Source: Nitrospira moscoviensis
GTDB taxonomy: Bacteria > Nitrospirota > Nitrospiria > Nitrospirales > Nitrospiraceae
Assembly (NCBI RefSeq): GCF_001273775.1
Contig: NZ_CP011801.1
Span: 4,132,001 to 4,196,000, forward strand
Length of the DNA stretch: 64,000 nucleotides
Direction: 5' to 3'
In this document: one piece after another, positions 34,151-39,993 of the stretch
How positions within the stretch are numbered: the first letter of the stretch is position 1
Layout of the letters: every line of letters begins with the position of its first letter
Position numbers and translations under genes: made by a program
The notes under the pieces: model-generated
Database searches by the model: none
Told to the model about the DNA's origin: nothing
The model's input: the letters and a program-made list of their open reading frames with translations, nothing else

Positions 34151-35611
34151 CTACCGAGAAGAGAACGAGCAATGGTAGTACTCGATCGAGCTGGGCGGCG
34201 CGGTGAGCGCGATGTCCACCGTGTCGGGATCGTACCCGATGTCCTCCAAATCCTTGGCCGCCCTGGTCAGCTCTTCTTCCGTGATGTACGCGACCGTGTC
34301 GGGAATCCCTTCGCGCTTCATGGAGAGAAGCATGCCGTTCAGGGTTTCGCGTTCTTCCGCCGGCATGTCTTTTCTAAGCGGAAAATCGAGATGCCGGGCA
34401 TAGGGGCTTTCATACGTCTCGTTGAGCGCCTTGATGGTCTTCAGCGCCAGCCGATCCTGCTCCCAGGGCTGCAGCTTGGGCCCCGCCGAGGGATGGGTGG
34501 CCAGCAGATCCATCAGGGTGATGACGTTGGTGTTCAGCGAGCGGCCGACGAACTCGTGCTGCAGCTCCACGGCGATCTGCGCCGCTCCGAGGTGTTTGGC
34601 CACCGCCTCCACCAAGGGAAAATTGATCATGAAGCTGTATTGCCCGCCGAACTGCCCGTAGCAAGGCTTGTCCGGATCGTTCAGCACCTTCATGTCGACC
34701 GTCCCGGCGTCAAAGCTGCTGAAGCCGACGGCGCCCGGCGCCAACAGCCGCTTCGCCTCTTTGATCGTGGCGAAGGCCCCCAGATTCACCGGGACCAGCA
34801 CCTGGTCGTCGATGGGCTTCAAGAACTCGGTGATCGTCTTTCGATAGGGCACATCCTTCCATTCGACCTTGCGGTACTCTTTCTCCCACACGAGGTCGTC
34901 GAGGAACGGCGGAAAGCGCTTGAGGGTGTCTACATCTTTGGCCTCAAAGGCCCGCACGAAGGTCGACCAGTCGTCGATCTTGGCGTGGAGCGACTCACTG
35001 AGGTTGGGGCGGAGATATTCTTCCTCGATGTCGCCGGCGTTCTTCGCCATCAGTTTGGTCGGCAGATCGTTCCACAGCTCGTTGCAGATGATGCGGTCGA
35101 CCGTGCCGTCGGGGACCGAGGCCAGCCCCTCGACGGATGCCGGCAGCAACTCCACCCGATCGCGATGGGCCGCCAACTCGGGATGCGCCACGGCCGCGTC
35201 CAGAACCGGCTGCTCCCGATCCACCAGCACATAGCGGACGCGGGGATAGACGGCTCCTTGCTTGTCGATGGCCTTGAGATGGCTGAGGAAGCAGGCGGCT
35301 AGGTTGCCGTTGCCGGGGCCCCATTCGTGAATCACTAACGGGGTAGCGGGGTCACGGGGTAGCGGGGTATCAGCGTACCCCTTTACCCCCTTACCCCTTA
35401 CGCCGTCTTTTTCCCTTTTGGTGACGCGCTCGAAGTAATCGGCCGCCAACGCGTGGGCCAGCCGATAATCCGCCGAGGCGAAGGTCTGATAATAGGAGCG
35501 AAGCCTGTCGCCGCGGAGACCGTAGAAGAGCTGGTTCAGATGGGCTTGCCACTGGTCGAGCGGCTTATAGTCCCCGATCAGCTGAGGAAGAGCATCGGCG
35601 TCTTGCAGCAT
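34151..35611 (-). CDS. MidA-like SAM-dependent methyltransferase with an in-frame repeat insert
   Basis: A 486-residue protein. The SAM motif VIHEWGPGNGNLAACFL (about 93-109), the acidic YVLVDRE and ICNELWNDLPTKL resemble the MidA/NDUFAF7 group (Methyltransf_28), whose eukaryotic member methylates a complex I arginine. Assignment is moderate because overall similarity is patchy. Residues about 70-92, just before motif I, are encoded by a GGGGTAGC-type repeat with an internal hairpin (35339-35401), likely an insertion that kept the frame. The ATG at 35611 is chosen because upstream sequence is repeat DNA. Confidence 0.7.
   Translation of the reverse strand: MLQDADALPQLIGDYKPLDQWQAHLNQLFYGLRGDRLRSYYQTFASADYRLAHALAADYFERVTKREKDGVRGKGVKGYADTPLPRDPATPLVIHEWGPGNGNLAACFLSHLKAIDKQGAVYPRVRYVLVDREQPVLDAAVAHPELAAHRDRVELLPASVEGLASVPDGTVDRIICNELWNDLPTKLMAKNAGDIEEEYLRPNLSESLHAKIDDWSTFVRAFEAKDVDTLKRFPPFLDDLVWEKEYRKVEWKDVPYRKTITEFLKPIDDQVLVPVNLGAFATIKEAKRLLAPGAVGFSSFDAGTVDMKVLNDPDKPCYGQFGGQYSFMINFPLVEAVAKHLGAAQIAVELQHEFVGRSLNTNVITLMDLLATHPSAGPKLQPWEQDRLALKTIKALNETYESPYARHLDFPLRKDMPAEERETLNGMLLSMKREGIPDTVAYITEEELTRAAKDLEDIGYDPDTVDIALTAPPSSIEYYHCSFSSR
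35339..35401. repeat. Octamer-type inverted repeat inside a coding region
   Basis: Direct units GGGGTAGC, GGGGTCAC, GGGGTAGC and GGGGTATC (from about 35339) are followed after six bases by complementary ACCCC-rich units to 35401. The whole is in frame in the methyltransferase gene and adds a low-complexity Gly/Lys/Pro segment. Confidence 0.7.
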
Positions 35612-35624
35612 AGACAATTCTCGT

Positions 35625-35653
35625 GATGAGTGATGGGTGATGCGTGATGAGTA
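35625..35653. repeat. Heptamer (GTGANNN) array upstream of the methyltransferase gene
   Basis: Four units, GTGATGA, GTGATGG, GTGATGC and GTGATGA, stand 14 bases before the methyltransferase ATG and are inverted relative to it. No second arm is present in this divergent gap. Confidence 0.75.
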
Positions 35654-35704
35654 AAGTCGGGGGATTCTAACAGAGGGTTGAAAACAGCCGCAACGGTCAG
35701 CCGC

Positions 35705-35748
35705 CCCCTCACCCCCGCCCTCTCCCACAGTGGGAGAGGGCTGAGGGG
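35705..35748. repeat. C-rich dispersed hairpin, copy 3 (longest)
   Basis: A two-step foldback: CCCCTCA (35705-35711) pairs with TGAGGGG (35742-35748), and GCCCTCTCCCAC (35717-35728) pairs with its complement ending at 35741. It lies in the promoter region of the secreted-protein gene. Confidence 0.7.
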
Positions 35749-35791
35749 TCTCCTTGACAGCCCGGACACCGGAGGTGTACCAAATTTTCTC

Positions 35792-36343
35792 ATGAGGCTC
35801 GTCGGGGTCTGCGCGATCATTCTATCTCTCCCCCTATCTCTCCCCGTCTCCCTGTCCTGGGCCGAGGACCTGCCCTTGACCAAGAATCTCCCGATTCCGG
35901 AGTTTCAGAACCGCGCGCAGGATGCCAAGCCGTACAACTTCGATGCGCCGCCGGAGGGGATGTTTCGCTCCATCACCACGGCGGAAGGCTTCGAAGAAGA
36001 GCTGGGCTTTCGCCGGACACATGAGATCGTGCCGGTGAAGCCGACGGAGCGGTTTTCGCCCGACACGCCGGCGATTTTCATCGTGTTTCAGCTCCATCAG
36101 CATTACCAGGCCTTCCAAGTCTTCGGTCGCTGCTATCCCGAAGACGTCCCCGGTCTTTCCACACAGACCCTCGTCGGCCAAGACGCCATGTACATCGCCC
36201 TGGAGGATGAAACCGGTTACTTGAAGCTGTTTCCTCCGGACGGGGGCTGGAAGCCGGGGCGCTACAAAGTGGAAATCCACGCCGGCGAGCAGGTCAACGA
36301 CATGAGCCTCGTCGGGACGATGCGGTTCACGATTGGGAAGTGA
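35792..36343 (+). CDS. Secreted protein of unknown function
   Basis: A 183-residue protein with a signal peptide (MRLVGVCAIILSLPLSLPVSLSWA, cleavage before EDLPL). The mature part is about 160 residues, probably beta-rich, ending in a strand-like MRFTIGK. I do not recognise it. The ATG at 35792 is chosen by the signal peptide; a GGAGGT at 35771 is rather far upstream. Its stop is the first unit of a heptamer array. Confidence 0.7.
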   Translation: MRLVGVCAIILSLPLSLPVSLSWAEDLPLTKNLPIPEFQNRAQDAKPYNFDAPPEGMFRSITTAEGFEEELGFRRTHEIVPVKPTERFSPDTPAIFIVFQLHQHYQAFQVFGRCYPEDVPGLSTQTLVGQDAMYIALEDETGYLKLFPPDGGWKPGRYKVEIHAGEQVNDMSLVGTMRFTIGK

Positions 36344-36438
36344 TGAGTGATGCGTGATGCGTGATGAGCCCGCAAAAAGGCGAAGCGGCTCGGCGTTCTC
36401 AGTCATGACGCATCACTGATCACCCGTCACCCATCACT
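36340..36438. repeat. Heptamer (GTGANNN) hairpin array
   Basis: Units GTGATGA, GTGATGC, GTGATGC and GTGATGA start at the secreted-protein stop codon (36341). The inverted arm (ATCACNN / GTCACCC units) lies at about 36410-36438 and ends 8 bases before the riboswitch promoter. Confidence 0.8.
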
Positions 36439-36445
36439 TTCTGAT

Positions 36446-36474
36446 TTGACGTCCCGGCGCCCGGCGTATATAAG
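36446..36474 (+). promoter_or_regulatory. Sigma-70-type promoter of the fluoride riboswitch transcript
   Basis: TTGACG (36446-36451) and TATAAG (36469-36474) are separated by 17 bases, a near-ideal pair. The predicted start near 36481 is immediately before the aptamer. Confidence 0.75.
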
Positions 36475-36489
36475 CAGAGTGATAAATCC

Positions 36490-36548
36490 ACGGTGATGGG
36501 GTTCACCGGAACCGCCTTGGAGAGGGTCTGAGGCTGATAACTCCTACC
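36490..36548 (+). ncRNA. Fluoride riboswitch (crcB motif) aptamer
   Basis: The sequence follows the crcB motif closely. P1 is CGGTGA...TCACCG (36491-36507) with loop TGGGGT. GAACCGCC (36509-36516) leads to the second helix, and GGCTGATAACTCCTACC (36532-36548) is the conserved 3' part. The loop GGGGT can pair with ACTCC for the known pseudoknot. Fluoride binding in this class normally turns the downstream gene on. It sits between a good promoter and a terminator, as expected. Confidence 0.9.
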
Positions 36549-36619
36549 TTGCCGAACCGGTAGGAGCTTGGGTTGAGAGAGCCGCTCCTGCCGACATGCG
36601 TCGGCAGGAGCTTTTTTTT
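36541..36619 (+). terminator. Riboswitch expression platform: anti-antiterminator, antiterminator and terminator
   Basis: Three segments compete. CTCCTACC (36541-36548), part of the aptamer, can pair with GGTAGGAG (36559-36566). The same GGTAGGAGC can instead pair with GCTCCTGCC (36584-36592), the left arm of a strong terminator. The terminator stem is 12 bases (36584-36595 with 36600-36611) and is followed by eight T. When fluoride holds the aptamer, GGTAGGAGC is free to block the terminator, so the gene is on; without fluoride the terminator forms. This logic is inferred from the pairing. Confidence 0.85.
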
Positions 36620-36633
36620 GGGGGGGTCGAGAA

Positions 36634-36681
36634 TCCCCCTCTCCTCGCCTCTCCCCACGGTGGGGGGTAACGGTGAGGGGA
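36634..36681. repeat. C-rich dispersed hairpin, copy 4 (degenerate)
   Basis: CCCCTCTCC and CTCTCCCCAC face GTGGGG and GGTGAGGGG. It lies between the riboswitch terminator and the ABC gene start and resembles the copies at 31.0, 34.1 and 35.7 kb. Confidence 0.5.
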
Positions 36682-36704
36682 TCATCCCAGCACGAGCAGC
36701 CGAG

Positions 36705-38375
36705 ATGCATCAGCCTTTTGCGCAATACCAGCTTCGCGACATCGTCGGCGGGATCCTCCGGCAGTTGGAGCTGCTCGTCCGGCTCGAACGCCACATGCTG
36801 GGCATCATCGCCTCCTATGCCGTGGCGATCGGCCTCTTCATGCTCTGCGTACCGATTGCCGTGCAGGAGCTGGTGAGCACCTTCTCGTTCGCCGTCGAGC
36901 CCATCATGATCTTTACGTTGGCCACCATCGTGGGCCTGGCCCTCACCGGCGCCGCGTCCTTCCGCGTCCTGCAGGCCCGCGCGGTGGAAACGTTGCAGCA
37001 GCGGATCTACACGCGGATCGCGATCGCCTTCACCGACACCCTGCCGCGCCTGCAGGAAGAATCGTTTTTACCGCAGCACGCCAACCGGTTCGCCGAAGCC
37101 GACCTGCTGACGCGCGCGCTCGTCGCCATGGTGGCGGACTTGTTCAACGTGGCCGTCGTCGGCTCCATCGGCATGGGTTTGCTGGTCTTTTTTCACCCCT
37201 ATTTTCTCCTGTACAACGTGACACTGATCGCCGGCTTTCTCGTGCTGCTGACCGTGTTCGGACGCGGCGGCTTTCTGATCACGCTGGAGATGTCGCGCTT
37301 GCACTACGAGCTCTACCACTGGATCCAAAACATCGCGGCCAATCTGCCCCATTTGCGCGCCGCGGGGTACAGCCCCTATCTGCTGAGCCGTACCGATGCC
37401 CTCACTCAGGCGTATGTGCGGGTGCGCCAGCGACGGTCCGACCTGCTCACCGGCCGCCAATACAAAGCCGCGACCCTGTGGCAAGCCGCCGGGCACGCCG
37501 GCATGATCGCCACCGCCGGCATGCTGGTGTCGATCGGCCAGCTGACCGTCGGCCAGTTTGCCGCGGCCGAATTGATCGCCGGCAACTTGCTGCTGAACAT
37601 GGACACGCTGGCACGCCGGATGGTCCACATGTTCTTCGCGTTCGTCTCGTTCCGCGAGATGAACGCGTTCTTTTCACTGCCCCAGGACCGGTCGGGCCAC
37701 AAGAGCGTCATCCCCGTCGACGATTTCGGCTTAGCCGGCATCCGCGTGTCGGCGAAAAATGTCTCGTTCGGCTACCCGGACGCGCCCCTCTTGTTCGAGG
37801 AGGTCAATGTGGAGGTGGCGCCGGGCGAGAAAGTCATGATGCTGTGCCGCACCAACACCCAAAAGACGGCGTTGGCGAAAGTCCTCGCCGGCCTGATGGC
37901 GCCCACCGCCGGCGCCGTGCTCTACAACGACGTGAATCTCGTCGAAGTGGACCTGCGCTCCGTCGATTCACGGCGCAGCCTCATGCTGGATTCCCAGCCC
38001 ACGCTCCTCGAGGGCACGATCGAGGACAACATCACATTGGGCCGGCCCTCGATCCGGTATGAAGATGTGCAGTGGGCGTTGCAGTTCGTCGAGCTGGACG
38101 ACGAGATCGACGCGCTGCCCGACGGCCTCTCGACGCCGGTGACCGGACATGGCGGCCAATTCACCTTGAGCCAGACCCTGCGGCTCCTGCTGGCGCGCGC
38201 CATCGTGATCCGCCCGTACGTCCTGATCGTCGACGGCACGTTCCACAGCATGGTGCCGTCGGTCCGTGAGGTCATTCTCCGGCGCCTCTGCTCGAAAGAC
38301 GAACCGTGGTCGATCATCTTCGTGTCGAACGATCCGACCTTTGCCCATGCGGAGCGGCGGGTGGTCGTCGGCTGA
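36705..38375 (+). CDS. ABC-exporter-like membrane protein with degenerate ATPase, under a fluoride riboswitch
   Basis: A 556-residue half-transporter shape. The TM part (about 1-325) has hydrophobic segments around IIASYAVAIGLFMLCVPIAV, IFTLATIVGLALTG, two near 145-190, and a region near 255-300. A nucleotide-binding domain follows (about 345-556). Its motifs are eroded: Walker A is LCRTNTQKTAL (no glycines, Lys kept), the signature is TLSQTLRLLLARA instead of LSGGQ, and Walker B is YVLIVDG, where Gly replaces the catalytic Glu. It probably cannot hydrolyse ATP. Start at the ATG at 36705; the ribosome binding site is weak. The riboswitch upstream suggests a role in fluoride stress, which is inference. 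Confidence 0.8.
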   Translation: MHQPFAQYQLRDIVGGILRQLELLVRLERHMLGIIASYAVAIGLFMLCVPIAVQELVSTFSFAVEPIMIFTLATIVGLALTGAASFRVLQARAVETLQQRIYTRIAIAFTDTLPRLQEESFLPQHANRFAEADLLTRALVAMVADLFNVAVVGSIGMGLLVFFHPYFLLYNVTLIAGFLVLLTVFGRGGFLITLEMSRLHYELYHWIQNIAANLPHLRAAGYSPYLLSRTDALTQAYVRVRQRRSDLLTGRQYKAATLWQAAGHAGMIATAGMLVSIGQLTVGQFAAAELIAGNLLLNMDTLARRMVHMFFAFVSFREMNAFFSLPQDRSGHKSVIPVDDFGLAGIRVSAKNVSFGYPDAPLLFEEVNVEVAPGEKVMMLCRTNTQKTALAKVLAGLMAPTAGAVLYNDVNLVEVDLRSVDSRRSLMLDSQPTLLEGTIEDNITLGRPSIRYEDVQWALQFVELDDEIDALPDGLSTPVTGHGGQFTLSQTLRLLLARAIVIRPYVLIVDGTFHSMVPSVREVILRRLCSKDEPWSIIFVSNDPTFAHAERRVVVG

Positions 38376-38419
38376 TGCGGTACGAGAGCGAGAGGCGAGA
38401 GGGGCGAGTGGGTCAGCCG

Positions 38420-38453
38420 ATCACCCGTCACTCATCACGCTTCACGCATCACG
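38420..38453. repeat. Heptamer (NNNTCAC) array
   Basis: Five inverted units, ATCACCC, GTCACTC, ATCACGC, TTCACGC and ATCACG, precede the glycosyltransferase gene. Weak GCGAGAG-like direct units at 38387-38410 may be a decayed first arm after the ABC stop. Confidence 0.65.
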
Positions 38454-38525
38454 TCGCCCGTTTGACGCTCTTTTGACCATTCGTTAGAATGCCGCGTGGT
38501 TGCATTGCCGGAGTCTTCGCTCGCC

Positions 38526-39260
38526 ATGACGCTATCTCCCCGCCCGTGGGCCTCGGTCATCATTCCCATCAAGGATGAGCGGGACAACCTTGCGCCGCTG
38601 ACGGAGCGGGTCCTCAAGGTATTGGACGCGCGGGATGAATCGCGGACCGCGCCGTACGAGCTCTGGTACGTGGACGACGGCAGCACGGACGGCAGCAGCG
38701 AGCTGCTGGACGAGCTGGCGAGAAACTATCCGGCCGTCCGCGTGCTGCATTTCGACCGGAACTACGGGCAATCCTCCGCCTTCGACGCGGGCTTCAAGCA
38801 TTCCACCGGCGCGCTGGTGATCACGATGGACGGCGACCTGCAAAACGATCCGGCGGACATCGACACGTTGCTGCCGCTGACACGATCCTACGATCTCGTC
38901 TGCGGATGGCGGACGACGCGCCATGACAATCTCATTCGCAAGCTCTCTTCCCGGATCGCCAACCGCGTGCGGAGCGCGGTGACCGGCGATCGCGTGCATG
39001 ACACCGGCTGCTCCCTCAAAATCTTCCGCCGCGCCGTGGTCGAGAAGCTGCAACTGTTCACCGGCATGCATCGGTTTTTCCCCGCGCTGGCGCTGATGCA
39101 CGGCTTCTCGGTGACCGAAGTGCCGGTCCGGCACTATCCCCGCGCGCACGGCGTCTCCAAGTACGGGGTCGGCAATCGTCTCTTCAAAAGCCTCTACGAT
39201 CTGATCGCCGTCCGCTGGATGCAAGGCCGGGTGTTGCGGTACAAATTCCGTGACAAGTGA
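38526..39260 (+). CDS. GT2 glycosyltransferase, ArnC/dolichyl-phosphate-mannose-synthase-like
   Basis: A 244-residue GT-A enzyme. It has SVIIPIKDERDNL, DDGSTDGSSELL and the metal/donor motif MDGDLQNDP, then GCSLKIFRR. It lacks the C-terminal TM helices seen in ArnC, so it resembles soluble DPM1-type enzymes. It should charge a polyprenyl phosphate with a sugar for the GT83 enzyme encoded downstream. A GTG at 38496 is an alternative start. The stop codon lies within a heptamer array. Confidence 0.85.
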   Translation: MTLSPRPWASVIIPIKDERDNLAPLTERVLKVLDARDESRTAPYELWYVDDGSTDGSSELLDELARNYPAVRVLHFDRNYGQSSAFDAGFKHSTGALVITMDGDLQNDPADIDTLLPLTRSYDLVCGWRTTRHDNLIRKLSSRIANRVRSAVTGDRVHDTGCSLKIFRRAVVEKLQLFTGMHRFFPALALMHGFSVTEVPVRHYPRAHGVSKYGVGNRLFKSLYDLIAVRWMQGRVLRYKFRDK

Positions 39261-39277
39261 CGGGTGACGAGTGACGA
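39250..39277. repeat. Heptamer array, left arm flanking the four-helix-bundle gene
   Basis: Four units: GTGACAA, GTGACGG, GTGACGA and GTGACGA. It contains the glycosyltransferase TGA stop and supplies the GTG start of the next reading frame. Bases 39256-39274 are an exact 19-base inverted match to 39639-39657. Confidence 0.85.
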
Positions 39278-39682
39278 GAGCAGAACCGATTCAAAGCCAC
39301 AAACAACTAGAAGTCTGGCAGCGGTCCATGGAGCTTGCCATCAACGTTTATCAAGCAACCGCGGGGTTCCCGAAGGAAGAGATCTACGGTCTGAGCCTAC
39401 AAGCCAGACGATCCGCGGTTTCTATTCCGAGCAACATCGCGGAGGGAGCAGCGCGTCGTTCCAGTAAAGAGTTCGTCCACTATCTCTATATTGCGTTAGG
39501 ATCCGCCGCAGAACTTGAAAACACAACTCTTCCTGGCTGAGCGCATGGGATTTCTTATCGAAAAGCGCCCCATCGATCTCCTCAATGAAACCAGAAAGAT
39601 GCTCGTCGCCCTTATCCGTTCTCTCGACCGGAAACCCATCACTCGTCACCCGTCACTCGTCACTTCCCATGACGCCCACTGA
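39271..39682 (+). pseudogene. Four-helix-bundle protein (23S rRNA intervening-sequence protein family), frameshifted
   Basis: The frame from the GTG at 39271 gives the family signature (LEVWQRSMELAINVY, EIYGLSLQARRSAVSIPSNI, EGAARRSSKEFVHYL) but stops early at 39538-39540. An extra A in the run 39518-39521 explains this: removing it restores TQLFLAERMGFLIEKRPIDL and continues to a stop at 39680-39682. The last residues are encoded by repeat DNA. The gene sits between two heptamer arms, and splits an operon. A sequencing error cannot be excluded. Confidence 0.85.
39636..39663. repeat. Heptamer array, right arm flanking the four-helix-bundle gene
   Basis: Four inverted units: CCATCAC, TCGTCAC, CCGTCAC and TCGTCAC. 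It ends six bases before the ATG of the LABN gene, which therefore lacks its own ribosome binding site. Confidence 0.85.
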
Positions 39683-39968
39683 AACCATCTGGATCGCGAT
39701 CGGCTTCTTCGGCCAGGGATTGTTCTTCGGCCGGTGGATCATCCAGTGGGTGGCGTCCGAGCGCAGCTCCAAGAGCCGGGTGCCGATCTCCTTCTGGTAC
39801 ATGAGCCTGATCGGCGGTTTGATCACGCTCGCCTACGCCATTTATCGGCGCGACCCGGTGTTCATCGCGGGCCAGAGCGTCGGCGCGGTGGTGTACATAC
39901 GCAATCTCATGTTGATCTACCGGCCCGCCGCTTCTCAAGCCTCCACCCTCGCCCCGCCGCAGGGCTGA
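39669..39968 (+). CDS. Lipid A biosynthesis N-terminal (LABN) domain protein
   Basis: A 99-residue membrane protein with about three TM segments. WIAIGFFGQGLFFGRWIIQW, SRVPISFWYMSLIGGL and FIAGQSVGAVVYIRNL match the stand-alone LABN domain also found fused to LpxB. It lies between an ArnC-like and an ArnT-like gene, where it may help move or present the lipid-linked sugar; that role is inference. The start is the ATG at 39669, with no ribosome binding site because repeat DNA precedes it. Confidence 0.85.
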   Translation: MTPTETIWIAIGFFGQGLFFGRWIIQWVASERSSKSRVPISFWYMSLIGGLITLAYAIYRRDPVFIAGQSVGAVVYIRNLMLIYRPAASQASTLAPPQG

Positions 39969-39993
39969 TGGACCGCCACGGACCGGTACCCCG

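Noticed and set aside
36573..36704. N-terminal extension of the ABC-like protein through the riboswitch terminator
   Set aside because: It would translate the terminator stem and C-rich repeat. The ATG at 36705 begins the first sensible protein sequence.
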